A stretch of 22,563 nucleotides of DNA from Nanobdellota archaeon (GCA_022563455.1 JADFNI010000013.1:1-22563); one strand, 5' to 3'; shown: positions 14,160 through 21,940, numbered from the stretch's first letter. Notes: a model not told the origin generated them from the letters alone. Translations and numbers: made by a program.

Positions 14160-14285
14160 AGGCCATTATTATTGGCTCAACATAAAAACTGGTTCTTATC
14201 ATAGTTATTAACCATTAAACATATTTTATAAGCATTTCAATAGTAAAATGAATAGGTTTTTATAGTGTTATTGAGAATTGTTTTT

Positions 14286-14546
14286 ATGGAAGACGACAGA
14301 AAAATGTATGATGCTACCTGTACTGAATGTGGTGCTGCGTGTCAAGTCCCATTTGAGCCTGTGAAGGACAGGGGGGTTAAATGTAACGATTGTTTTAGAG
14401 ATGGAAAACCTCGAAGACAAGGGAATAACCGTAACTGGAAGAAAGATTTTGAGGTTAAGTGTGCTGAATGTGGAAAAGATACAACAGTACCATTTAAGCC
14501 AACTGAAGGAAGGCCAGTTCTTTGTAGGGAATGTTTTAAGAAATGA
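14286..14546 (+). CDS. CxxC-x17-CxxC zinc-ribbon protein (two copies)
   Basis: An 86-residue protein made of two copies of a zinc-ribbon unit. The first copy is CTECGAACQVPFEPVKDRG with CNDCF; the second is CAECGKDTTVPFKPTEGRP with CRECF. This is the CxxC-x17-CxxC repeat type found singly or doubly in many archaea and candidate-phylum bacteria, with a conserved VPFKP core. Its function is not known; a nucleic-acid or protein-binding role is likely. An in-frame GTG lies at 14265, but the ATG at 14286 is preferred because a TTTTTATA box is centred about 25 nt before it. Confidence 0.85.
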   Translation: MEDDRKMYDATCTECGAACQVPFEPVKDRGVKCNDCFRDGKPRRQGNNRNWKKDFEVKCAECGKDTTVPFKPTEGRPVLCRECFKK

Positions 14547-15040
14547 TTTGTTTGTTTAGGTAGGGAGTTTTAGAAAATGTTTAGCTTGTTTAGCTTAAAT
14601 TAGTTATTCGGTTAACCAGGAAACTTATAATTTGATTCTATTGATTTGTTCTGTGAAATAATTTTAAAATAAAACACTTGGGGTTAATGAACTAATTAAT
14701 CTTATTTTTTGATTCGTCGTCGATAAAAATCGATTCTTTGCATTTTCTTTGACTTTTTTCTTCTTTTTAGAGATTTTTCTAAATTTTTTGTTACCCTCCC
14801 TTTTCCAAAAAAATTATAATCTTTTTAACTCTCACTTTTTTAATTAAAAATTATGATTTTTTAATGATTTTTTAAAGTTTGGAAAAAAATTAATAAAAGG
14901 GGGGTTTTTGAATTTTAAAAGGCATAGGTTGCATTTTTATGTGAAAGTTAGGTAATTTACCTTTTTTGGAGCTTAAAACTGGTAGGGGATAGTTTAAAAT
15001 TGATAGAAGATATGCTTCAAATAGATCTTAAGAGTCTTTT
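14547..15040. other. AT-rich intergenic region of 494 nt
   Basis: No convincing gene on either strand. It contains the left copy of the 19-bp direct repeat (14599-14617), a TCGAT-AAAA-ATCGA hairpin at 14720-14733, and repeated GATTTTTTAA-type runs near 14855-14875. Base composition is more AT-rich than in the genes. On the minus strand, 14604-14642 resembles the 3' end of the LAGLIDADG gene at 18055, with an in-frame stop, and may be a fossil of a second copy. Confidence 0.5.
14599..14617. repeat. left copy of 19-bp direct repeat
   Basis: ATTAGTTATTCGGTTAACC, identical to 18050-18068 and containing the palindrome GGTTAACC. Together the two copies bracket a 3.4-kb segment. Confidence 0.85.
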
Positions 15041-15511
15041 TTAGTCTTTTTTATAAAATTCTAATTTCTTGTCAATTGGAAGTTTAAAGCCCTTTTTTTG
15101 GAGTTTTGAATATATTTCTAGTCTGAAGTTATAATTATTGATCATTCTGTGATGATTTGGGCATAGGCCAATTAGATTTTCCTCGGCGTTGTTTTTTTTA
15201 TTGGTATCGAGATGGTAAAGGTCTACGATTTTGTCAAACCCGCATACAGTGCATTCCTTTGTTGCTTTTCTATATGTCTTTAGATCTACTCCAGAGGATT
15301 TTCTGTGAGCGTACTCTTTGTTTTTCTCTAGATGGAAGGTATAGTTATAACAGCCAGGACAGAGACCTTTTGCGTGGATTTGTATTTTTCTTTTACATCT
15401 TTTACATACTGATATTTTTGGCTCCCATTTTAATTTCTTGTAGCAGACATAACAAAGGCCTTTTGCATGATGTTCTTTTTCAATATTACAATTGATGCAC
15501 GATTTTATCAT
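15041..15511 (-). CDS. HNH endonuclease with duplicated zinc ribbons
   Basis: A 156-residue protein. The C-terminal HNH nuclease core runs from Cys87 to about 128: CTVCG (Cys87, Cys90), LYHLDTNKKNN with His100, ENLIGLCPNHH with Cys117, His120 and His121. The His100 region is the catalytic strand, while the cysteines bind structural zinc. The N-terminal half holds two similar zinc-ribbon units (CINC and CKRC, each followed by HAKGLC.xCY), probably for DNA binding. This layout fits a free-standing homing or phage-type HNH endonuclease. No intron or intein surrounds it. A second homing-type endonuclease gene lies about 2.5 kb away at 18055. Only a weak promoter-like sequence precedes the ATG. 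Confidence 0.85.
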   Translation of the reverse strand: MIKSCINCNIEKEHHAKGLCYVCYKKLKWEPKISVCKRCKRKIQIHAKGLCPGCYNYTFHLEKNKEYAHRKSSGVDLKTYRKATKECTVCGFDKIVDLYHLDTNKKNNAEENLIGLCPNHHRMINNYNFRLEIYSKLQKKGFKLPIDKKLEFYKKD

Positions 15512-15528
15512 ATGAATTGAAAAAAGAC

Positions 15529-15614
15529 GTTCGCATAGTTAAATCTTTGTGCTAACGGCCTATTTCCGTTCGTTTATTGATGGAAGAACATCATACAATG
15601 TATATTGTGCGAAC
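15529..15614. ncRNA. possible three-way-junction RNA
   Basis: GTTCGC (15529-15534) pairs with GCGAAC (15609-15614), enclosing two hairpins: AACGG-CCTATTT-CCGTT (15554-15570) and ACAAT-GTAT-ATTGT (15595-15608). The second hairpin stacks directly on the closing stem. The stretch has no supported gene. The pairings are short and could be chance, or operator-like inverted repeats in front of the HNH gene. Confidence 0.25.
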
Positions 15615-15645
15615 TTAAGCGATTTTTGGTTGAATATGCCTTAAT

Positions 15646-15927
15646 TTATAAATCTCTAAAGAATTTATTGGGGTTGGATGGACTGCTTGAGTCTCTAGAA
15701 TATTGTATTATTCTGTCAAGAGATTGACTGCCATCAACTTGCTGATTTTGGAATTCTGAAGGGTCGTTATATTGCCACTCTCGATAATCTTGCATAGGGG
15801 TTAGTTGTTCTAATTGGCTTTTTGGAACTTCTGAATTTCCATAGGATTGTTTAAGATGATTTCTAGGAGTTGTTGGAGTGCTAGTATCTTTTTTAGGATC
15901 TCCAATGTATTCATCCTTTTCTGCCAT
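15646..15927 (-). CDS. uncharacterised disordered polar protein
   Basis: A 93-residue protein starting MAEKDEYIGD. It is rich in Ser, Asn, Gln, Asp and Pro, with no cysteine, no membrane helix and almost no hydrophobic core, so it is probably largely disordered. I do not recognise it. The ATG at 15927 is chosen because a TATAAAAA box lies about 26-30 nt upstream on the minus strand; an in-frame TTG further upstream would fall inside that spacing. Similar polar proteins accompany membrane or surface machinery in some DPANN genomes, but nothing specific can be claimed. Confidence 0.55.
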   Translation of the reverse strand: MAEKDEYIGDPKKDTSTPTTPRNHLKQSYGNSEVPKSQLEQLTPMQDYREWQYNDPSEFQNQQVDGSQSLDRIIQYSRDSSSPSNPNKFFRDL

Positions 15928-16017
15928 GTTTTGTGGAAGATTCAACCCTTTTTATAGATTATGGCTGTTTAGGACTTCATAAATTTTGTCTCCATACCCG
16001 GCGATTGTGCACTTAGG

Positions 16018-16030
16018 TTAACTTAGTTAA
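16018..16030. promoter_or_regulatory. palindrome upstream of membrane-protein gene
   Basis: TTAACT-T-AGTTAA is a perfect 6-1-6 palindrome about 50 nt before the ATG at 16080 and upstream of its TATA-like GATATAAAAA. It is placed where a dimeric repressor or activator could bind. Confidence 0.35.
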
Positions 16031-16079
16031 TATAGGGTTTTATGCAAAGATATAAAAAAACTTTTTTCGTAAAGATTTT

Positions 16080-16301
16080 ATGAAACAACCCTTAATCATT
16101 GTTCTCTCTGTTGGGGTTGGATGGATTTTGGGTATTACAATTATGATGATTTTGTTGCCTATTGGAGGGTTATTTGATTATACTTTTGAAGAGGCTATGG
16201 GGACTATGATTGTGTTTAGTTTTCCAGGATTTGTAATGTTTATGATTGCCATTATCCTATCTATCCTAGAAGATGATAATCCTTATGAAGGGCAATTTTG
16301 A
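16080..16301 (+). CDS. small two-helix membrane protein
   Basis: A 73-residue protein with two hydrophobic helices (about 5-29 and 41-62) and a short acidic end (EDDNPYEGQF). GATATAAAAA lies about 27 nt before the ATG and there is no ribosome-binding site, so the mRNA is probably leaderless. I do not recognise the family. It faces two further small membrane-protein genes on the opposite strand. Confidence 0.65.
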   Translation: MKQPLIIVLSVGVGWILGITIMMILLPIGGLFDYTFEEAMGTMIVFSFPGFVMFMIAIILSILEDDNPYEGQF

Positions 16302-16333
16302 GCCTTGATAAATTGATTTAAAACAAACAAGTT

Positions 16334-16528
16334 TTACCTTTTGAAAACTGCTAAGACTACACTAATTATTGAACCTACAACGACAATCCACCCAGCGATT
16401 ACAATGACCAAATTTGGGATTCCAGGGACAGTTAATATATTTTGAATCATGCCTGAACCTACAGATAATGAAACTAAAATCCCTACTATCCATGCCAATA
16501 TTGAAACTAATGAATTACTCTCTTCCAT
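16334..16528 (-). CDS. small two-helix membrane protein
   Basis: A 64-residue protein with two transmembrane helices (about 8-31 and 38-60) rich in Gly, Ile and Val, ending FKR. The start is supported by GGGGGT about 8-13 nt before the ATG and by tight coupling: the upstream gene stop at 16530-16532 leaves a single base between them. It is probably co-translated with that gene and may form a small membrane complex with it. The family is not recognised. Confidence 0.65.
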   Translation of the reverse strand: MEESNSLVSILAWIVGILVSLSVGSGMIQNILTVPGIPNLVIVIAGWIVVVGSIISVVLAVFKR

Positions 16529-16529
16529 G

Positions 16530-16826
16530 TTAATTACCCCCTTTCATAGTTAATAAATGTATGAATTTTGATAATATGAATACTACTAAAAATGTTGCCA
16601 TGATTAACACTAAAAATGCTTCAGAAATTGATGTTGTGTATCCAAAGAATTTTTCTGTACCGTTTCCCAAATATAATTCTGGATTTAGTGAGCAAAAGGA
16701 CCAGTCAAAAGATTTTGTTGGGATTCTTGAAGGAATTTTACAGGGCACTATTGGGACCCAAATTGATACAATAACTGATAATGCCGAGATAACTAAAGAA
16801 TATGAAAGCCCTTTTTTTACACCCAT
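16530..16826 (-). CDS. small membrane protein with external cysteine loop
   Basis: A 98-residue protein with a helix near the N-terminus (about 8-28) and another near the C-terminus (about 70-90). Between them is a roughly 40-residue loop carrying two cysteines (PCKIP and FCSLN) that could form a disulfide outside the cell. It ends TMKGGN. ATATAAATA lies about 25 nt before the ATG, so it opens a two-gene leaderless operon with the next small membrane gene. The family is not recognised. Confidence 0.65.
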   Translation of the reverse strand: MGVKKGLSYSLVISALSVIVSIWVPIVPCKIPSRIPTKSFDWSFCSLNPELYLGNGTEKFFGYTTSISEAFLVLIMATFLVVFILSKFIHLLTMKGGN

Positions 16827-17174
16827 ATTGAAATTAAGAAAGAAGTATTTATATTGCTTTTGGTTTGATTTTTAGGTGTTAAGTCGAGATTTTGGACATT
16901 TATTTAAACAGGGTTAAACAGGCATGGGTGTTTAGAGGTGTTTAAACAGCGTTTGTTTGCTGTTTAAACGGCTGTTTGAATTAAATTGTTTTATTTATCT
17001 TATTTTTGTTCATTTTACGTGTAAAAATAGGGTGTTTATGAATTGGACAACCAATGTTTTTTTCTTAAACAGACGGTGATTTTTATGGAAAAGGGTGTTT
17101 AATTAAGGTTTGGGACGATTTTTTGTTGAATTTTGCAAAAGATTTATAAATAACCTTAATAATAAATTGATAAG
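16827..17174. other. regulatory intergenic region rich in AAACAG motifs
   Basis: No gene is seen in these 348 nt. AAACAG or close variants occur near 16905, 16916, 16944, 16965 and 17069. The pair at 16940-16969 forms a perfect inverted repeat. A TATA box (TTTATAAATA, 17142-17151) sits 26 nt before the next ATG, so the motifs lie upstream of the core promoter. They may be binding sites for the encoded winged-helix protein or iterons of an origin. Confidence 0.5.
16940..16969. promoter_or_regulatory. 11-bp perfect inverted repeat, putative operator
   Basis: GTTTAAACAGC (16940-16950) and GCTGTTTAAAC (16959-16969) are exact reverse complements separated by GTTTGTTT. Each arm also contains the palindrome GTTTAAAC. 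It lies about 170 nt upstream of the winged-helix gene promoter. Confidence 0.55.
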
Positions 17175-17783
17175 ATGTTTAGTTTATTTGGACATAAAAA
17201 GAGAACGGAAAAATTAAGAGATGAAGTTAAGGATTCTTTTAATCATGTCAAACATGACTTTAATAAAGTTAGTAAATGGATTAAGCATCTCGACGATAAA
17301 AGTGGAAATCATGTTAAAAGTATTGAGGATATTAATTCTCAACTTGAGACAATCCATAATGATCTACAGGAGCTAAAAGACTTCATTTCTTTCTTTGGAC
17401 CTCAAATTTCTAATACCCTGTCCAAACAACCAACAAAGGGTGTGGTAAAACAAACAGGTCCCATTGCTGTCCAAACAGCTGTCCAAACAGCTGTCCAAAC
17501 AGACGTTTTAGAAAATTTAACAGTAATGGAAAGGGCTATTGTATGGGCTTTATTAAACAGTGAAATGCATCTTAGCTATGAAGATTTAGCTGCCCTACTT
17601 GGGAAGGATAAAAGTACAATTAGGGGTCAAATAAACACAATAAAACAGAAAAATGAGAGTTTGATAACAGAAGCTGTTGAATTCAATGGTAAGAAGAGAT
17701 TGTATATACCTGAAGAAATTAAGGGTAAAATAATAAAAAGTGTAAAAATAAGAATAAAAGACTCAAAAAAGGCTAAAAAGTGA
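17175..17783 (+). CDS. coiled-coil / winged-helix protein, copy 1
   Basis: A 202-residue protein in three parts. An N-terminal helical, coiled-coil-like region (about 8-75) follows the start MFSLFGHKKR. A Gln/Thr/Val linker (about 85-110) contains VQT repeated three times. A winged helix (about 114-185) contains LTVMERAIVWALLNSE, LSYEDLAALLGKDKSTIRGQI and KKRLYIPEEI. The end is basic. The helix-turn-helix suggests DNA binding and the coiled coil oligomerisation. Family members of this shape seem common in Woesearchaeota-like genomes, but their function is not known to me. The related minus-strand gene at 18575 has the same architecture. A TTTATAAATA box lies 26 nt before the ATG, behind a cluster of AAACAG motifs. 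Confidence 0.8.
   Translation: MFSLFGHKKRTEKLRDEVKDSFNHVKHDFNKVSKWIKHLDDKSGNHVKSIEDINSQLETIHNDLQELKDFISFFGPQISNTLSKQPTKGVVKQTGPIAVQTAVQTAVQTDVLENLTVMERAIVWALLNSEMHLSYEDLAALLGKDKSTIRGQINTIKQKNESLITEAVEFNGKKRLYIPEEIKGKIIKSVKIRIKDSKKAKK
17466..17501 (+). repeat. 12-bp tandem repeat inside coding sequence
   Basis: GCTGTCCAAACA occurs three times in a row (17466-17477, 17478-17489, 17490-17501) and encodes the VQTA linker repeats. As 12 is a multiple of 3, copy-number changes would alter linker length without breaking the frame. Each unit includes AAACAG, the motif enriched upstream of the gene. Confidence 0.9.
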
Positions 17784-17856
17784 AAAAGTGAGAGTTAGAA
17801 GGGTAGATTTTGATTAAAAATTGCCTAAAATAAATTAAATAAGTGAAAAAGTGAGA
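17778..17856. repeat. pair of 16-bp direct repeats at gene 3' end
   Basis: AAGTGAAAAAGTGAGA occurs at 17778-17793 (covering the stop codon of copy 1) and again at 17841-17856. It may mark a past duplication or a binding site. The rest of 17784-18054 is AT-rich with no gene. Confidence 0.7.
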
Positions 17857-18049
17857 TAAAATTAAATAAATTAGAATTAGGAGATTTTTAAGATCATTAC
17901 TTTTTTTTAAAAGTTGTGAGATTTGTTAAATTTTTTAGAAATTTTGAGCAAAAAGGAATAGTCAGAGTTAATAAGTGTATAAAACGAACCTAAATGGCAA
18001 GGGGGTTTGGGTTTTTATTGAAGATAAAATTAAATGCGTTAATGGAGTT

Positions 18050-18068
18050 ATTAGTTATTCGGTTAACC
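18050..18068. repeat. right copy of 19-bp direct repeat
   Basis: Identical to 14599-14617. It covers the last codons (LTE and stop) of the LAGLIDADG gene, so the repeat is either a target-site remnant or a fossil piece of that gene. Confidence 0.85.
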
Positions 18069-18540
18069 GTTTAACTCTAAAATTACTTCGATTCTTACTG
18101 TTCATCCCAAGGGCAATATTTACTATTTGTTGATTCCCTTGTATTTTTAAATGCTTTTTAGAAATTTTTAGATTGAGTATCTTGAAGAAATTAATCATAT
18201 CATTTTTCTTTTTCGAATGAAAATGTGCGTTTTTTAAGAACTTTTCAAATATTTTGAGTTCTGTTGAAGAGGTTATATAAAAACAACACTGGTCTTGTGC
18301 ATTCACCCCTTTTATCCTACTATAGCTATAATTTTTGTTGTAAATTTTGCCAATTTCCAATGTTTTTTTAATCTTTTCCAACACTTCCAAGTCATCAGAT
18401 CTTAAAAAAATCCTAAATTGAAGAATTGGATAATATTCAAATAAGTAGTTTTTTGACCTATAGCTTTTTGAAAGGGATACGTGAAAGTTGCCTTCCCCCT
18501 CGATAAACCCAATTAACCAGTCTTTAGATACTTTATCCAT
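18055..18540 (-). CDS. LAGLIDADG homing endonuclease
   Basis: A 161-residue protein with one LAGLIDADG motif (LIGFIEGEGNFHVS, about 9-22) whose acidic residue would bind the catalytic metal. Supporting segments are LQFRIFLRSDDLEVLEKIKKTL and CCFYITSSTELKIFEKFLKN, both typical of the alpha-beta fold. Single-motif enzymes act as homodimers cutting a near-palindromic site of about 20 bp. It is free-standing: no intron, intein or rRNA gene surrounds it. Its 3' end lies inside the right copy of the 19-bp repeat. A TATA-like ATTTAAATAA lies about 25 nt upstream of the ATG. It sits between the two paralogous winged-helix genes. Confidence 0.88.
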   Translation of the reverse strand: MDKVSKDWLIGFIEGEGNFHVSLSKSYRSKNYLFEYYPILQFRIFLRSDDLEVLEKIKKTLEIGKIYNKNYSYSRIKGVNAQDQCCFYITSSTELKIFEKFLKNAHFHSKKKNDMINFFKILNLKISKKHLKIQGNQQIVNIALGMNSKNRSNFRVKRLTE

Positions 18541-18574
18541 ATATTCGTAAATAAGAATAATTATTTAAATCTAT

Positions 18575-19228
<654 letters not shown>

Positions 19229-19325
19229 GTAGGGATATTACTTAATTGCTTTATATTATTAGTTGTTTTTTGAAATATATGTTTATTATGACTTTCAAAA
19301 TATGAAATATTAATTTATTTATTAT

Positions 19326-19595
19326 TTACTGATGAAGTTTGTAAATTTTATGTGCCTTATTTGAAAGTCTCCATCTTTTTCTTCTAGAATAAGTAAAACC
19401 TTTGGAGTTTTTTGTAATTTTTATAACTAAATCTTTTTTTTCTAAATTTGACAACATGTCTTTTATGAATTCTTCATCTCTTGCAAGCTCTTTTGCAATT
19501 TTTGACGTAAAAATTTGTTTTGGGAATGTGGAATATAGGTGGAAAAGTATTTGTTCTGAAATTTTCTCTTTTTTTTCGTCGGAAATTTTTGGCAT
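19326..19595 (-). CDS. small winged-helix DNA-binding protein
   Basis: An 89-residue protein, essentially one winged-helix domain. EKISEQILFHLYSTFPKQIFTSKIAKELARDEEFIKDMLSNLEKKDLVIKI gives helices 1-3, and KGFTYSRRKRWRLSNKAHKIY is a basic wing and final helix. No effector domain is present. It is probably a transcription regulator or chromatin-associated protein. Short proteins of this kind (start MPKISDEKK, core SRRKRWRLSNKA) seem conserved in Pacearchaeota-like genomes; that is from memory. It is divergent from the large surface-protein gene, with only 78 nt between the starts, so it may control it. A TATAAAATAAG box lies upstream. Confidence 0.8.
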   Translation of the reverse strand: MPKISDEKKEKISEQILFHLYSTFPKQIFTSKIAKELARDEEFIKDMLSNLEKKDLVIKITKNSKGFTYSRRKRWRLSNKAHKIYKLHQ

Positions 19596-19673
19596 TGTTA
19601 TGAATAAGAATCTTATTTTATATAGTTTTAGATTTATAGTAAGCTTTATAATTTGTTTTTATGTAGATCCCTT

Positions 19674-21737
19674 ATGAGGTTGAATTATGTTACTTGGGCT
19701 TTTTGTATTTTGCTTGTTTTATTTATTTATTTAATTTATTTCGTTGGAACCTTGCTTACAGGATTTATTGTTTTTGAGCCTAGCGTGTCTAATGGTTGCG
19801 AGCCTGCTTCAATGAAGAATTTGTGGGACGGCATATTTGACATTGATTCTTCAGACATTATAATTTATAATCTTAGTTTTTCTGTTGGAGAGGGTTGTGC
19901 TTCTTATATTATGTTTAAGAATGATAGTAATAATAAAATATATGTTGTTTTGAGAGAAGATACACCTCAAGAACAAAAGACGCTTGCATATGTTATTCTT
20001 GGCAACACGAACCTTAGTGATGCTCTTAATGATGTAACTGACTACGCCAGCGGGCTTTCTTTTGTTAATAATGGTCTTTTATATAATCCTAATATAATGG
20101 ACCGAAATATTGTAGATACTACTTCTGCTAGTGCAGAATTTTCCAGTGTATTTAATTTTGATAATTCCACACCTTTTTTTAATGCCTCTGAGGGTTTTAG
20201 TTTTGTAGAAACGGAAGTTTATGTAGGTGGTAGTCTTGACAAGACCCTTACGGGGCATGTCGTTGGTGGAGAAACAATAGACTACATGGAATTTATTAAT
20301 TATACTTTTTATGAAATTGTAACTTTTGAAAATAATATCTCAAATTATACTTTTGTCGCGAACAGTGGTTGGAATGTTGCGTTTGATTTTGGAATATATT
20401 TTGACTATGGATCTGATGCTTCTTTTGGGTTTATTTTATCAGGAGTAAATAACACAAATGGAGAGTATATTGACTTTAAGATTGAAGGAGGTGATGTCCT
20501 TTTTATGCCTGTTAGTGGGTTTATAGGATCTAGAGATTTTATTGTCTATGTTAATAATAGTCAATATAATGCAATTTCTAATAAGTTTAATGTTAATATT
20601 GTAGGTAAACTTCCAGAGGCTCCTAAAATTTACAAAAATATCTCAGATATATTTCTAAAGCCAAACAAAAGTTTAGTTATTAATCTTAGTAAGCATTTTT
20701 CTGATGAGGACAGTTCTGTACTTTATTATGATTATACTGGTGGAAAAACGTTAAATATCACAATTAGTGGAGATATCATGACAATTTTACTTGGAGAAAA
20801 TTTCGTAGTGTTTGATGTTATTACAATAATTGCTAGTGACGGTGTTTTGTCTGTTTCGAGCGAGAAAATCGCTATTTTTTTAGATAAGGGGGATGGTTTG
20901 GATATTGTTATTATTGAGAATATTGATAATGATACTACCTCTGCCGAATTTGAATCTAAAAATGAAACTAGTGAATTAAATAATAAATCTGGAGATGATC
21001 TTGGAGTTAAGATTGAAAACATCAAATGGATAATTATTGGGTCTTTAGTTTTCTTAGCGTTTATTGGGGTTGGTTTTTTAGTTTACTCTTTAATGGGTTT
21101 TAAAAAGAAGGGAAAGGATTTTGAGAGACCTAAGCTTGTTAAGAATTATTTAAAAAAATTGAGATCTCAAGGAGTTTTTACTTCCTTTAGTTCTGTTATT
21201 ACTAAACCTTTATGGAAAAATCATGTGAGAGTTCGTTCCAGGCCTATTATTGTTAAAGGTATTTCAAAAGTTGCTATTTCTCCACTTCGAAGAAAAGTTT
21301 CTAATAAACAACCATTAGTTAATTCTTTAGTCAATAAACAAAAAGTTGTTCCCAAGCATGTTATTCCAAAAAATTTCTTTAAAAATGATCTACCCAAATT
21401 ATATGCTGGGCCAAAGACTCCTACCCCATTAAAACCTATTGGAAGCGTTCCAATTAAACCGGGTTTTTCAAAAGTCGTTGTTCCAATCAAGCCTTTAAAA
21501 ACCACCCCCTTAAAGAAGGCTCCGATTGTGGAGGTTAAGTCTAAGGGGGGTGGTTTAAAGAAGACTGCCGAGGATTTTCAGATAGAGGCCATCTCTCAAA
21601 AAGTGAATAAGTTTATGAAAGAGGGCGCTTCAAAATCTACTGTTTTAAAGAAAGATGTTAAGGGACCTATCGTTGTTAGGGGGCTTGTCGACAAATCCGA
21701 AAAATCCGAAAAATCCAAAGCTGGTAAGAAAAATTGA
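19674..21737 (+). CDS. large surface protein with central anchor and basic cytoplasmic tail
   Basis: A 687-residue membrane protein. An N-terminal hydrophobic segment (about 7-30) exports it. The external region (about 35-445) is beta-rich and Asn/Ser-rich with many N-glycosylation-like sites (NIS, NYT, NNT). Near its end a cadherin/dystroglycan-like fold is suggested by LVINLSKHFSDEDSSVLYYDY and ITIIASDGVLSVSS. A transmembrane helix lies at about 450-473. The last roughly 210 residues are cytoplasmic, rich in Lys and Pro (KPIGSVPIKPGF, PLKTTPLKKAP) and end EKSEKSKAGKKN. The ATG at 19674 is chosen because TTTATAAT is centred about 26 nt before it; an in-frame TTG at 19653 would sit next to that box. 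The stop is 5 nt from a convergent tRNA. Confidence 0.8.
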   Translation: MRLNYVTWAFCILLVLFIYLIYFVGTLLTGFIVFEPSVSNGCEPASMKNLWDGIFDIDSSDIIIYNLSFSVGEGCASYIMFKNDSNNKIYVVLREDTPQEQKTLAYVILGNTNLSDALNDVTDYASGLSFVNNGLLYNPNIMDRNIVDTTSASAEFSSVFNFDNSTPFFNASEGFSFVETEVYVGGSLDKTLTGHVVGGETIDYMEFINYTFYEIVTFENNISNYTFVANSGWNVAFDFGIYFDYGSDASFGFILSGVNNTNGEYIDFKIEGGDVLFMPVSGFIGSRDFIVYVNNSQYNAISNKFNVNIVGKLPEAPKIYKNISDIFLKPNKSLVINLSKHFSDEDSSVLYYDYTGGKTLNITISGDIMTILLGENFVVFDVITIIASDGVLSVSSEKIAIFLDKGDGLDIVIIENIDNDTTSAEFESKNETSELNNKSGDDLGVKIENIKWIIIGSLVFLAFIGVGFLVYSLMGFKKKGKDFERPKLVKNYLKKLRSQGVFTSFSSVITKPLWKNHVRVRSRPIIVKGISKVAISPLRRKVSNKQPLVNSLVNKQKVVPKHVIPKNFFKNDLPKLYAGPKTPTPLKPIGSVPIKPGFSKVVVPIKPLKTTPLKKAPIVEVKSKGGGLKKTAEDFQIEAISQKVNKFMKEGASKSTVLKKDVKGPIVVRGLVDKSEKSEKSKAGKKN

Positions 21738-21742
21738 TGTGA

Positions 21743-21823
21743 CGCTCACACCCCGAATCGAACGGGGATGCCCCGAGGAGCCCAGGGTTCGAGCCTGGTG
21801 CAATACCATTATGCGATGTGAGC
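21743..21823 (-). tRNA. tRNA-Ser (CGA)
   Basis: A class II tRNA of 81 nt on the minus strand. Acceptor GCTCACA pairs with TGTGAGC, with discriminator G and no encoded CCA. The D-arm is GCA...TGC with A14, GG and A21 in place. The anticodon stem CCAGG/CCTGG encloses CTCGAAC, giving anticodon CGA (21789-21791), which reads UCG. The variable arm GCTC-CTCG-GGGC is long enough for serine, and the T-arm is CCCCG-TTCGATT-CGGGG. Discriminator G and the long variable arm both support serine. A TTAAAA-type box lies upstream near 21850. The D-arm sequence (ATAATGGTAT) is unlike that of typical archaeal serine tRNAs. Confidence 0.8.
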
Positions 21824-21940
21824 TTATAACCACAACTATTAGTTTTAAGATATTTTAAATGTTACTTTATAAAATATCTATTAGATATGGCAATTTTGAA
21901 GATTGGTAAAATTTTATTAAGTCTTAATATTTATCTAATC

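Noticed and set aside
18055..18540. LAGLIDADG gene inside an intron or intein
   Set aside because: No split host gene or rRNA/tRNA exons flank it; neighbours are complete genes.
21743..21823. tRNA on the plus strand using TTCGAG as T-loop
   Set aside because: The T-stem does not pair in that orientation; the minus strand gives complete acceptor, anticodon, variable and T stems.
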